Shown here: positions 24,283-33,015 of the stretch, one piece after another
Numbering within the stretch: the stretch's first letter is position 1
Layout: each line of letters starts with the position of its first letter
Origin: Palsa-504 sp050011155
GTDB lineage: Bacteria; Actinomycetota; Actinomycetes; Streptosporangiales; Streptosporangiaceae
DNA length: 64,000 nucleotides
Assembly: GCA_050011155.1 (NCBI GenBank)
Contig: JBEKJP010000016.1
Coordinates: 35,917-99,916 of the forward strand
Reading direction: 5' to 3'
Program-made: the position numbers and the translations under genes
The notes under the pieces: generated by a model
Databases searched by the model: none
Told to the model about the DNA's origin: nothing
Seen by the model: the letters and a program-made list of their open reading frames with translations, nothing else

Positions 24283-25713
24283 TTAGCCGGTCATAAGCGG
24301 GTAGGCAATTTCGCCTAGTGATAACTCCCCGTCGCGGCCGTCCTCGGCTTCCAGATCGGATATATCCAGTTCCGGCTGCCCGTGCACGAACGTTTCCGGG
24401 TTTTCCAGGTCGTCGGCGACGGGCAGCAGGTCCGGGTGCGCCCACAGCGCGTCCCGGCCGTCGATGCCCCGGGCGTCGGTGAGGCCCTGCCAGATGGCCG
24501 CGGCCTCGCGCAGCCGCCGCGGCCGCAGTTCGAGTCCGACCAGGGTGGCGAAGGTGCGCTCCGCGGGGCCGCCGGTGGCCCGGCGCCGCCTGACCGCCTC
24601 GGCCAGTGCGTCGGCGTGCGAGAGGCGTTCCCGCGCGACCGCGCTGACCACGGTCGCGACCCACCCCTCGACCAGCGCGAGCGCGGTCTCGAGGCGGCTC
24701 AGCGCGGCCTTCTGGGCGGGCGTGTCCTCGGGCCGGAACATCCCCTCGCCCGCCAGCGCCTCGCGCAGCGCATCCGGGTTGGTGATGTCGATGTCCTGGC
24801 TGGCCTGCTGCAGCCGGGCTATGTCCACCGTGATGCCGCTCGCGTACTGCTCGACCGCGCCGAGCAGATGCGCCCGCAGCCACGGGACGTGCGCGAACAG
24901 CCGCTGGTGGGCGGCCTCGCGCAGGGCCAGGAAGAGCCGGACCTCGCCGGCGTCGACGGACAGCCCCTGGCTGAAGTCGGCCACGCCCGCGGGCAGCAGC
25001 GCGGCGGTGCCCTCCGGGCCGAGCGGCAGGCCGATGTCGGCCGAGCCGATCACCTCGCGCGCGAGTTCGCCGAGCGCCGTGCCGGTCTGGCTGCCGATCA
25101 TCGCCCCGCCCATCTGGCGCATCATCGGCCCGAGGCCGCCGGCGCCGCCGAGCGCGCCGAGGGCCTGCTTCATCTCCTCGGGAACGTCGTCCCCGAGTTG
25201 CGTGACGTCGGTGTTGAACATGCCGCTCATGGCTTCGACGCCCTTGGCCGCGATCGGGTCGAAGAGCTTCGCCCAGACACCGAAGGTGGCCTCCAGCCAC
25301 TCCGAGCGGCTCCAGGCCTCGATCTTGCGGATGCCGGAGGGGAACGACGTGGCCTGGTCCAGCCACAGGTCGGCCAGCCGGACCGCTTCGGTGATGTCCC
25401 GCCGCTGCGCGTCCAGCACGCTCGGGTCGCCGGCCGCCACGATCGCGTGCCTGGCCACGTTCTTGGCCAGGTCCCAGTTGACCGGGCCGCCGCGCCAGGA
25501 CAGCATGTCGGCGAACTGCCGGAGCGCGTCGGCGAACTGCTGCGGGTCGCCCATCCCCCCGAACGGGCCCCCTGGGCCCCCTGGGCCGCCCGCGCCGGGG
25601 AAACCGCCCGGGAAGCCACCAGGGCCGCCGGGACCTCCAGAGCCGCCGGAACCTTGACCGCCCTGGTCTTCCGGCTTTTCGGGTAGGCCGAAGCCGAACG
25701 GACGGTCAGTCAT
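24283..25713 (-). CDS. Zinc-dependent metalloprotease-like protein (DUF2342)
   Basis: A 476-residue protein of the actinobacterial DUF2342 family, also described as coenzyme F420 biosynthesis-associated. After a Gly/Pro-rich N-terminus (15-55), conserved sequence runs from FADALRQFADMLSW. The putative zinc site is LREAAHQRLFAHVPWL (about 267-282), a modified HExxH in which the acid and His are spread as E-A-A-H. The C-terminus has a RRATGGPAERTFATLVGLELRPRR segment. It is divergent from the epimerase gene with only 29 bases between starts, so the promoters must overlap. Substrate not known. Confidence 0.83.
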   Translation of the reverse strand: MTDRPFGFGLPEKPEDQGGQGSGGSGGPGGPGGFPGGFPGAGGPGGPGGPFGGMGDPQQFADALRQFADMLSWRGGPVNWDLAKNVARHAIVAAGDPSVLDAQRRDITEAVRLADLWLDQATSFPSGIRKIEAWSRSEWLEATFGVWAKLFDPIAAKGVEAMSGMFNTDVTQLGDDVPEEMKQALGALGGAGGLGPMMRQMGGAMIGSQTGTALGELAREVIGSADIGLPLGPEGTAALLPAGVADFSQGLSVDAGEVRLFLALREAAHQRLFAHVPWLRAHLLGAVEQYASGITVDIARLQQASQDIDITNPDALREALAGEGMFRPEDTPAQKAALSRLETALALVEGWVATVVSAVARERLSHADALAEAVRRRRATGGPAERTFATLVGLELRPRRLREAAAIWQGLTDARGIDGRDALWAHPDLLPVADDLENPETFVHGQPELDISDLEAEDGRDGELSLGEIAYPLMTG

Positions 25714-25742
25714 CGTTGGCTCTGCGGCAGGATGGAAGGGTC

Positions 25743-26885
25743 ATGACCGTCACGTTATCTCGGGAGAAGCACACTGTGACAAACGCCCGGCGTCCGGTTC
25801 GCCACGAGCGCAGCGGCACCACACAGGGTCAGCCTACGCCCGTGGTGGCGGTGACCGGCGCGGCTCACGGGATCGGGCGCGCCCTGACCATCCGGCTGGC
25901 CGCGTCGCCGGGCGTCAAGAAGGTCATCGCGATCGACAGCGACCGGGGCGACATCGCCGGCGTGACCTGGCGGGTGGCCGACGTGCGCGACCCGGCGCTG
26001 GCCGGGCGGCTGGCCGGGGCCGACATCGTGGTGCACGCCGACCACGACCTGTCGCCCGACTCCGACGCCCGGCCCCGCCGGGCCTTCAACGTGCGCGGAG
26101 CGCAGACGGTGCTCACCGCGGCGGCCGCCGGGCGGGTCGGCCGGGTGGTCCTGGTGACCAGCGCCATGGTCTACGGCGCCGATCCCGGTAACCCGGTCCC
26201 GCTGGCCGAGGACGCGCCGCTGGCCGCGGACGCGGACAGCAGCGTGGCGGGTGACCTGGTGGAGATCGAGCAGGTGGCACGCCGCTCGCCGCGGACCAAC
26301 CCGGGCGTGGCGGTCACCATGGTGCGGCCCGCGGCGCTGGTCGGGGAGGGCATCGACACCCTCGTCACCCGTCACTTCGAGGCACCGCGGCTGCTGACCG
26401 TCAAGGGCTGCGCGCCCCGCTGGCAGTTCTGCCACGTCGACGACCTGGTCTCCGCGCTCGAGTTCACCGTGACCGGCGGGATCGCCGGCGACTTCGCGGT
26501 CGGCAGCGACGGCTGGCTGGAACAGGACGAGGTGGAGCGGATCAGCGGGCTGAAGAGCATCGAGCTGCCCGCCCGGCTGACCTTCGGCACCGCGCAGCGG
26601 CTGCACCGGGTCGGGGTCACCCCGGCCCCGGCCATCGACCTGCGGTACGTGGTGTACCCGTGGGTGGTGGACTGCGCCGCGCTCCGCGCGGCCGGCTGGC
26701 GCCCCGCCTACGGGAACGAGGAAGCCCTGCGCATCCTGCTCGACCAGCGCAAGGGGCGCCATGCCCTGGCCGGCCGCCGGATCGCGCGCAAGGAAGCCAC
26801 GATCACCGCCGCCGGGGCGACGGTCGCCGTGATCGGCACCGCCGCCATCGTCCGCCGGGCCCGCCGCCGTCACCGTAGTGACTAG
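25743..26885 (+). CDS. NAD-dependent epimerase/dehydratase-family protein
   Basis: A 380-residue extended SDR. The Rossmann motif is VAVTGAAHGIGRAL near residue 28-41. The strand ADIVVHADHD and the catalytic region VTSAMVYGADP (S and Y visible, K not evident) follow. A missing lysine, if correct, would argue for a regulatory rather than catalytic protein, as in atypical SDRs. A hydrophobic segment near the end (ITAAGATVAVIGTAAIV) precedes a basic RRARRRHR tail and may attach it to the membrane. It is conserved beside the DUF2342 gene in actinomycetes. Confidence 0.78.
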   Translation: MTVTLSREKHTVTNARRPVRHERSGTTQGQPTPVVAVTGAAHGIGRALTIRLAASPGVKKVIAIDSDRGDIAGVTWRVADVRDPALAGRLAGADIVVHADHDLSPDSDARPRRAFNVRGAQTVLTAAAAGRVGRVVLVTSAMVYGADPGNPVPLAEDAPLAADADSSVAGDLVEIEQVARRSPRTNPGVAVTMVRPAALVGEGIDTLVTRHFEAPRLLTVKGCAPRWQFCHVDDLVSALEFTVTGGIAGDFAVGSDGWLEQDEVERISGLKSIELPARLTFGTAQRLHRVGVTPAPAIDLRYVVYPWVVDCAALRAAGWRPAYGNEEALRILLDQRKGRHALAGRRIARKEATITAAGATVAVIGTAAIVRRARRRHRSD

Positions 26886-26909
26886 CCGGCGATTGGGTAA
26901 TCTTGACGA

Positions 26910-27335
26910 GTGAGCGTTCTGCGACTGATCGATGTGCGTGAGTCTGAGCTGTCGGTCGACGAGGCGCGGGCGGCGGTGGCGGACCCGGCGGCCGGGGGCA
27001 TCGCGCTCTTCGCCGGCGCGGTCCGGGAGTCCGACCACGACCGCGGGGTCACCGGGCTGGCCTACAGCGCCCACCCGTCGGCGCCGGACGAGCTCAGGCG
27101 GGTGGCCGAGGTGATCGCCGGGAAGTTCCCCGCCGTCGTCGGCATCGCGGCCGTGCACCGGGTGGGTGACCTGGCCATCGGCGACCTGGCCGTGGTCCTG
27201 GCCGTGTCCTGCCCGCACCGGGCCGAGGCGTTCGACGCTTGCCGGGAGCTGATCGACATGCTCAAGGCGTCGGTGCCGATCTGGAAGCACCAGCGGTTCG
27301 ACGACGGCACCGCCGAGTGGGTCGGCACGCCTTGA
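26910..27335 (+). CDS. moaE: Molybdopterin synthase catalytic subunit MoaE
   Basis: A 141-residue MoaE, GTG start. Family motifs are GGIALFAGAVRESD, LAYSAHPSAPDELRRVAEVI, AAVHRVGDLAIGDLAVVLAVSCPHRAEAFDACRELID and VPIWKHQRFDDG with the catalytic lysine. MoaE with MoaD inserts the dithiolene sulphurs into precursor Z (cPMP) to form molybdopterin. No other molybdenum cofactor gene is nearby, which is common in actinobacteria. It follows the epimerase gene by 24 bases. Confidence 0.92.
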   Translation: MSVLRLIDVRESELSVDEARAAVADPAAGGIALFAGAVRESDHDRGVTGLAYSAHPSAPDELRRVAEVIAGKFPAVVGIAAVHRVGDLAIGDLAVVLAVSCPHRAEAFDACRELIDMLKASVPIWKHQRFDDGTAEWVGTP

Positions 27336-27374
27336 CCGGGGAAATCTTCAGCTTCCGCAAGTAGTGTGCAGTTT

Positions 27375-28409
27375 ATGTCCCGACGTTCCCTGACTCTGCT
27401 GATCGCCTCCATCGGCACCGCGGTGGCGATCGCGGTCAGCGTGCTCGTGCCGGTTCCCTACGTCATCCTGGGACCCGGGCCGACGCTGAACACGCTGGGC
27501 AAGGACTCGTCCGGGCGGCCGCTGATCACGATCACCGGCCGGGCGACCTATCCCACCGACGGGCACCTGAACATGGTGACGGTCAGCTACCAGGGCTGCA
27601 CGGGCGATCGCTTCAACATCTTCACCGCGCTGGTGGCGTGGCTGAACCCGCACCAGGCGGTCGTGCCCGAGAGCGAGATCTGCCCGGCCGGGCAGACCCA
27701 GCTCCAGACGCAGCAGCAGGACACGCAGGAGATGACCGGCTCGCAGCAGCTCGCGACGGCGGCAGCGCTGAGCCAGCTGCACATCCCGTTCTCGACCGAG
27801 GTGATCGTGGCGCAGGCGGACAAGGGCCTGCCCGCCTACGGCGTGCTCAAGCCCGGGGACGTGATCACCGCGGTGGACGGGCAGCCGGTGACCAGCCAGG
27901 CCGGGCTGACCGGCATGATCACCGCGCACCCGGCGGGCAGCACGCTGACGGTGACCATCACCAGAAACGGGAAGAGCCGGCAGGTCCAGGTCGGGACCAA
28001 GGAGTCGGGCGGCCACCCGGTGATGGGAGTGGAGATCACCGGGCAGTACAAGTTCCCGTTCAACGTGGCGATCAGCGTGGGCGATATCGGCGGTCCGAGC
28101 GCGGGCCTGATGTTCGCCCTCGGCATCATCGACAAGCTCACCAAGCTCGACCTGACCAACGGCAAGTTCATCGCCGGGACCGGGGAGATCGAAGCCAGCG
28201 GGAAGGTGGATGCCATCGGCGGCATCCAGCAGAAGATGGTCGGCGCGCGCGACGCCGGCGCCACGGTCTTCCTGACCCCCGCGTCCAACTGCGCGGACAC
28301 CAAGGGCGCAGTCCCCGCCGGGCTGCGCTTGGTCAAGGTGAGCACGCTGGCCCAGGCCGTGAGCTACCTCCAGGCGCTCAAGACCGGCGGCTCGGTCCCG
28401 TCCTGCTGA
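27375..28409 (+). CDS. Membrane-anchored PDZ / Lon-like serine protease (YlbL family)
   Basis: A 344-residue protein with one N-terminal TM helix (SLTLLIASIGTAVAIAVSVLVPVPYVIL). A PDZ domain at about 135-215 (VLKPGDVITAVDGQPVTSQAGLTG) and a Lon-type S16 protease domain at the end follow. The catalytic serine lies in GDIGGPSAGLMFALGIID (about 235-252) and the lysine in GKVDAIGGIQQKMVGARDAGA. The start at 27375 is preferred; a GTG nine bases upstream is the alternative and no strong ribosome site is seen. Substrates of this family in actinobacteria are mostly unknown. Confidence 0.88.
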   Translation: MSRRSLTLLIASIGTAVAIAVSVLVPVPYVILGPGPTLNTLGKDSSGRPLITITGRATYPTDGHLNMVTVSYQGCTGDRFNIFTALVAWLNPHQAVVPESEICPAGQTQLQTQQQDTQEMTGSQQLATAAALSQLHIPFSTEVIVAQADKGLPAYGVLKPGDVITAVDGQPVTSQAGLTGMITAHPAGSTLTVTITRNGKSRQVQVGTKESGGHPVMGVEITGQYKFPFNVAISVGDIGGPSAGLMFALGIIDKLTKLDLTNGKFIAGTGEIEASGKVDAIGGIQQKMVGARDAGATVFLTPASNCADTKGAVPAGLRLVKVSTLAQAVSYLQALKTGGSVPSC

Positions 28410-28572
28410 CCGCGTCCTTACGTGATCATGAACAGTTTCCGGTGCCATCCGTCCTCACCTGGCCGTCAGGTGAGCGTCGCCGCAGCGAAGGGGACCTGGG
28501 CAACCGGAGGGCGGGCGGGTGAGCGGAGCCGGGGCGCGCACCCCAGCCCGTTCGGGCGAATAGATTTTGTGC

Positions 28573-29316
28573 ATGAAAATGGCGGACGCGGTGGCACTGG
28601 CGGGACATGAGGTGCACGTGTGCCGTTACCGCGAGGCGCGCACGCTGCTCGGGTGGCTCGGTACGGACCTGGACGGCCTGCGGGTGCTCGACGTGGCCGG
28701 CGGCGACGGGTACTGGGCCGGCCGGGCCCGCGGGCGCGGGGCCAACGCGGTCGCCCTCGACCTCGCCGGGGCCAAGCTGCGGTACGGCCGCCAGCTCAGT
28801 GCCCCGCCCGCGCTCATCAAGGGCGACGCGCTCGAGTTGCCATTCGCCGACGCCAGCTTCGACCGGGTGATGTCCATCTGCGCGATCGAGCACTTCGACG
28901 ACGGCGCCCGGGCACTCGACGAGATGGTCCGGGTGCTGGCCCCCGGCGGCGAACTGGTCATGTCGGCGGACGCGCTGACGCTGGCCGGGCGCTGGCCGAA
29001 GCTGTACCAGGCGCACTGCGAGCGCTATCACGTGCAGCGGACCTACTCCCACGTCGAGCTGACCGAGCTGCTCGCCGCGCGCGGGCTCGAGGTGATCACG
29101 TACCAGTACCAGTTCCGGACCCGCTGGGCGCAGCGAATGTACCTCGGGCTGTCGGCCCACGGGGGTAAGTTCGGATTCAACGTGGCGGCGCCGGCGATGC
29201 CGTTGGTCGCCGCGGCGGACCGCGGTACGCGGGGCGATGGGGGAGCCATCGTGCTCGTGCGCGCGCGCCGTCAGGGCGAGCGGGCGGTCAACCAGGGGGA
29301 AAGTGCTAACCGGTGA
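28573..29316 (+). CDS. Class I SAM-dependent methyltransferase
   Basis: A 247-residue methyltransferase of the ubiE/MTase_11 type. The SAM motif I is VLDVAGGDGYWAGRA near residue 35-48. ALDLAG is motif II, DALELPFADASFDRVMSICAIEHFDD gives motifs III-IV, and VLAPGGELVMS is motif VI. It precedes a glycosyltransferase and a sugar nucleotidyltransferase, so a role in modifying a cell-surface glycolipid or glycan is a reasonable guess. The acceptor is unknown. Confidence 0.82.
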   Translation: MKMADAVALAGHEVHVCRYREARTLLGWLGTDLDGLRVLDVAGGDGYWAGRARGRGANAVALDLAGAKLRYGRQLSAPPALIKGDALELPFADASFDRVMSICAIEHFDDGARALDEMVRVLAPGGELVMSADALTLAGRWPKLYQAHCERYHVQRTYSHVELTELLAARGLEVITYQYQFRTRWAQRMYLGLSAHGGKFGFNVAAPAMPLVAAADRGTRGDGGAIVLVRARRQGERAVNQGESANR

Positions 29317-29442
29317 CTCGGCGCAGGGCGTAGGCTTCATAGTTGACGGGACATCCACGAAGGCGTGCCGGGGCCGTGCGGTCGACGCGAGCTCTGCGTT
29401 GCCTGCCTGCCCGGGTGGCCCAGGGAAGGAGCAAGTGCGGTC

Positions 29443-30594
29443 GTGGCACCTCGCGTACTAGTTGATGCGACCGACGTGCCAGCCGACCGGGGGGCGCTCG
29501 GCCGGTACGTTGACGGTCTGATCGGCGCGCTCGACGCGGCGGGCGCGGACCTCGCCGTGGTCTGCCAGCGGGCCGACGAGGAACGTTACGAGCGGCTCGC
29601 CCCGGGGACGCGCGTGGTCGCCGGACCGACGGCGCTCTCCCACCGGTCCGCCCGGCTGGCCTGGGAGCAGAGCGGTCTTCCGGTGGTGGCGCAGCAGGTC
29701 AACGCCGACGTCATCCACGTCCCCTACTACTCGATGCCGCTGCGGCCGGGGCGACCCACCGTGGTGACCGTGCACGACGTCACGTTCTTCACCGAGCCCG
29801 AGCTGTACAGCCCGGTCGGCGCGATGTTCTTCAAGTCGGCGATCCGGACCGCCGCGCGGCGCGCGGCCCGGCTGATCGTGCCGTCCAAGGCGACCAGGGA
29901 CGAGCTCGAGCGGGTGCTGGGTGCCGACCCGACCAAGATCGACGTCGCCTACCACGGCGTGGACCACCGGCTCTTCCACCGGCCCGATCCGCAGCAGGTC
30001 CAGCAGGTATCCAACCGGCTCGGCCTGCACGGCAAGCCGTACGTCGCGTTCCTCGGCCTGCTCGAGCCGCGTAAGAACGTCGCCTCGCTGATCAGCGGCT
30101 GGGCCGGGGCGGTGGCCGAACTGGAGAACCCGCCCGCGCTGGTGCTCGGCGGCGGCGGGGGCTGGAGCGATGAGGTGGACGCGGCGGTGGCCTCCATCCC
30201 GCCCCACCTGCGCCTGATCCGTCCCGGCTACCTGCGCTTCTCCGATCTGCCCGGCTTCCTCGGCGGGGCGACGGTGGTGGCGTTCCCGAGCCGCGGCGAG
30301 GGGTTCGGGCTGCCGGTACTCGAGGCGATGGCGTGCGGGGCGCCGGTGCTGACCACGCACTGCACCTCGCTGCCTGAGGTAGGCGGCGAGGCCGTCGCCT
30401 ACACCGAACCCGACTCCGACAGCATCCGCGACGCCATGCGCGCCCTGCTCGGCGACGCGGCCCGGCGGGAGTCGCTGAGCGCGGCCGGCTACGCCCGGGC
30501 GCAGGAGTTCACCTGGGCGGCCTCGGCCGAGGCGCACATGGCGTCTTACCGGCGCGCAGCGGAACAGACCGCCGCTGACGTGAGCGCCGTGTAA
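29443..30594 (+). CDS. GT1/GT4-family glycosyltransferase
   Basis: A 383-residue GT-B glycosyltransferase. GTG at 29443 is used; the GGAAGGAG site is about 11 bases upstream. The N-terminal domain includes DATDVPADRGALGRYVDGLIGAL and IHVPYYSMP. The C-terminal nucleotide-sugar domain has YVAFLGLLEPRKNV and the EX7E-type motif FPSRGEGFGLPVLEAMACGAPVLTT. It reads into the sugar nucleotidyltransferase gene 11 bases downstream, so the pair may supply and use the same nucleotide sugar. GDP-mannose dependent mannosyltransferases are the nearest type. Confidence 0.88.
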   Translation: MAPRVLVDATDVPADRGALGRYVDGLIGALDAAGADLAVVCQRADEERYERLAPGTRVVAGPTALSHRSARLAWEQSGLPVVAQQVNADVIHVPYYSMPLRPGRPTVVTVHDVTFFTEPELYSPVGAMFFKSAIRTAARRAARLIVPSKATRDELERVLGADPTKIDVAYHGVDHRLFHRPDPQQVQQVSNRLGLHGKPYVAFLGLLEPRKNVASLISGWAGAVAELENPPALVLGGGGGWSDEVDAAVASIPPHLRLIRPGYLRFSDLPGFLGGATVVAFPSRGEGFGLPVLEAMACGAPVLTTHCTSLPEVGGEAVAYTEPDSDSIRDAMRALLGDAARRESLSAAGYARAQEFTWAASAEAHMASYRRAAEQTAADVSAV

Positions 30595-30605
30595 CCTCGT
30601 CTGTC

Positions 30606-31694
30606 ATGCCGCGTGAACCACTAGAGGCGATCGTCCTCGTCGGGGGGCAGGGCACCCGGCTCCGGCCGCTGACCCTGTCCGCGCCCAAGCCCCTGCTGCC
30701 CACCGCGGGCGTGCCGTTCCTGGCGCACCTGCTGACCCGGGCGGCCGCTAGCGGCGTCACCCACGTCGTCCTCGCGACCTGTTACAAGGCCGAGATGTTC
30801 TCCTCGGTGCTGGGTGACGGCGCGCAGTTCGGGCTGACCATCGATTACGTCCAGGAGGAACAGCCGCTGGACACCGCGGGCGGCATCCGCAACGCGGCCG
30901 GCGCGCTGCGCGGCAGCGGCGCGACCGACCCGGTGGTCGTGCTGAACTCCGACATCTTGTCCGGACACGACCTGGACGCCCAGATCGACCTGCACGTCAA
31001 GAGCGAAGCCGCGGCGACGCTGCACCTGGTCGAGGTGCCGGACCCGTCCCGGTTCGGCTGCGTGCCGACCGACGAGTCCGGCCGGGTGACCGCGTTCCTG
31101 GAGAAGACACCGGAGCCGGTCACCAGCCAGATCAACGCCGGCTGCTACGTGCTCAGGCGCGAGGTCATCGAGCAGATCCCGGCCGGGCGCCGGGTGTCGG
31201 TGGAACGGGAGACGTTCCCGGGTCTCATCGAGTCCGGGGCGCTCGTCATGGGCTACCTCGAGACGTCCTACTGGCTCGACGTCGGGACGCCGCAGGCGTT
31301 CGTGCGCGGCTCTTGCGACCTGGTGCTCGGTCGGCTGCCCCGGCCCGCGGTGCCCGGCGAGCCCGGGCCCGCGCTGCTGCTGGCGGACGCGGTCGTGGCG
31401 GACGACGCGGATGTGTCCGGCGGCACCGTGGTCGGCGTGGGCGCGAGCGTCGGCGCCGGGGCGACGGTCTTCGGCAGCGTGATCTTCGACGGCGCGACCG
31501 TCGGCGAGGGCGCCGAGGTCCGCGACTCGATCCTCGGCCGCGGCGCCATCGTCGCGCCGGGCGCCGTGCTGCACGACGCGGTGATCGGCGACGAGGCCTA
31601 CATCGGCACCGGCAACGAACTGGCCCGCGGCATCCGGGTGTGGCCAGGGACCCGCCTCGAGCCCACCTCGGTCCGCTTCTCCGCCGACGCGTGA
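30606..31694 (+). CDS. Sugar-1-phosphate nucleotidyltransferase (mannose-1-phosphate guanylyltransferase type)
   Basis: A 362-residue enzyme. The N-terminal nucleotidyltransferase domain (1-235) has LVGGQGTRLRPLT, PKPLLP, the DILSG metal site and INAGCYVL. The C-terminal 90 residues are a left-handed beta helix of hexapeptide repeats (VVGVGASVGAGATVFGSVIFDGATVGEGAEV). Enzymes of this architecture form GDP-mannose from mannose-1-phosphate and GTP; glucose- or other sugar specificity is not excluded. manB and a phosphosugar isomerase gene further along would provide mannose-1-phosphate. Confidence 0.85.
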   Translation: MPREPLEAIVLVGGQGTRLRPLTLSAPKPLLPTAGVPFLAHLLTRAAASGVTHVVLATCYKAEMFSSVLGDGAQFGLTIDYVQEEQPLDTAGGIRNAAGALRGSGATDPVVVLNSDILSGHDLDAQIDLHVKSEAAATLHLVEVPDPSRFGCVPTDESGRVTAFLEKTPEPVTSQINAGCYVLRREVIEQIPAGRRVSVERETFPGLIESGALVMGYLETSYWLDVGTPQAFVRGSCDLVLGRLPRPAVPGEPGPALLLADAVVADDADVSGGTVVGVGASVGAGATVFGSVIFDGATVGEGAEVRDSILGRGAIVAPGAVLHDAVIGDEAYIGTGNELARGIRVWPGTRLEPTSVRFSADA

Positions 31695-31698
31695 CCCC

Positions 31699-32724
31699 AT
31701 GACCGCGGCCCCGCCCCGCAGCGCCCCCGGCGCGGGCACGGGCTTCGGTTTGGGCCGTGCGGGCTCGGACATAGCCGGCGGCGCGGGCCAGAGCCGCGAG
31801 TGGCCGCTGCCGTTCGCCCTGGACATCGCGCTCGCGCTGGCGGTGCATCGCCGCGGTCCCGGCGACCCCGCCTACGCCACGGACGCGGCCGGTGCCATCT
31901 GGCGCACCTCGCTGACCCCAGACGGCCCGGGCACGCTCCGGGTCACCTCCCGTCGCCCGCCCGCCACCGGGGCGCCCCCCGCGGCCGGGCCGGCCTGGGT
32001 GACGGGGCAGGCATGGGGGGCGGGTGCGCGCTGGCTGCTGGACAACCTGCCCGGCTGGCTCGGCTTCCACGACGACCGCGCGGGATTCGCCCCCCGCCAT
32101 CCGGTGGTCAGCGACCTGGCCCTGCGGTACGACGGCTTCCGGGTCGGGCGTAGCGGGCGGGTCTTCGAGGCCTTGGTGCCCGCGGTGCTTGAGCAGAAGG
32201 TGGTTACCCTCGAGGCCCACCGTGCCTGGCGGTTCTTGCTGGTCAAGTACGGCGAGCCCGCGCCCGGCCCGGCACCCGCCGGGATGCGCGTGCCCCCGGC
32301 CCCGCGGACCTGGGCGCGCATTCCTTCCTGGGACTGGCATCGGGCCGGCGTCGAGGGCGTCCGCGCCCGGACGATCATCACCGCCGCCGCGGTCGCGTCC
32401 CGCCTCGAGGAAGCGGCGGAACTTGACCCGGCCGAGGCGGACCGCCGCCTGCGCGCGCTGCCCGGCATCGGCGTCTGGACCTCGGCCGAGATCAGGCAAC
32501 GGGCCATGGGCGACCCGGATGCGGTCTCAGTCGGCGACTACCACCTGCCGAACGCGGTGGGCTGGACGCTGGCCCGCCGCAAGACCGACGACGCCGGCAT
32601 GCTCGAACTGCTCGCTCCCTACGCGGGCCACCGCTATCGCGTCACCCGGCTCATCGAACTCGGCGGCACCCGCCCCGAGCGCCACGGCCCCCGCATGTCC
32701 GTCCGCGACTACCGCGCCTTCTAG
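31699..32724 (+). CDS. AlkA-like DNA-3-methyladenine glycosylase (HhH-GPD)
   Basis: A 341-residue DNA-repair protein. The helix-hairpin-helix motif is RALPGIGVWTSAEIRQRAMGDPDAVSVGDYHLPN (about 253-286) with catalytic Asp in the GDYHLPN stretch. EQKVVTLEAHRAWR near residue 172 matches the family's DNA-binding core. It excises alkylated purines in base-excision repair. The N-terminal 35 residues are Gly/Ala-rich and not conserved, so a later start is possible. It begins four bases after the nucleotidyltransferase gene. Confidence 0.86.
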   Translation: MTAAPPRSAPGAGTGFGLGRAGSDIAGGAGQSREWPLPFALDIALALAVHRRGPGDPAYATDAAGAIWRTSLTPDGPGTLRVTSRRPPATGAPPAAGPAWVTGQAWGAGARWLLDNLPGWLGFHDDRAGFAPRHPVVSDLALRYDGFRVGRSGRVFEALVPAVLEQKVVTLEAHRAWRFLLVKYGEPAPGPAPAGMRVPPAPRTWARIPSWDWHRAGVEGVRARTIITAAAVASRLEEAAELDPAEADRRLRALPGIGVWTSAEIRQRAMGDPDAVSVGDYHLPNAVGWTLARRKTDDAGMLELLAPYAGHRYRVTRLIELGGTRPERHGPRMSVRDYRAF

Positions 32725-32892
32725 CCAGTCCTTCCAAGGCCAGGCGCCATCTAATGGGGCGCCCCCGGCGCGTCCCCCCCGAGCCTCCCCGCTCCGGGTC
32801 TCTAACCCCTGCCGCGTAAGCTCACTCGCCACTGGGACCTCACGGCTTGCGCATCCGCGGGATGGGCGCCGACTCCGCGAGGGCCGGCGGCA

Positions 32893-32943
32893 TGAAACTT
32901 GCCTGCCACGGTGTTCACACGGCTTGAAGCCCGGGTTCCACGC
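32893..32943. repeat. Dispersed ~50-bp repeat, copy 3 of 4
   Basis: TGAAAC at 32893 and GGTTCCA near 32935 form the outer arms; the centre is diverged. It lies in the 290-base gap before fbiC, in which no other feature is seen. Confidence 0.5.
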
Positions 32944-33015
32944 TCGCTGGCGTCCGGCCCCCGCCCGGAGCGGGGGCCGCGCGAGCGGGAGAGACTAGCC
33001 ACGTAAGGTGCGAAC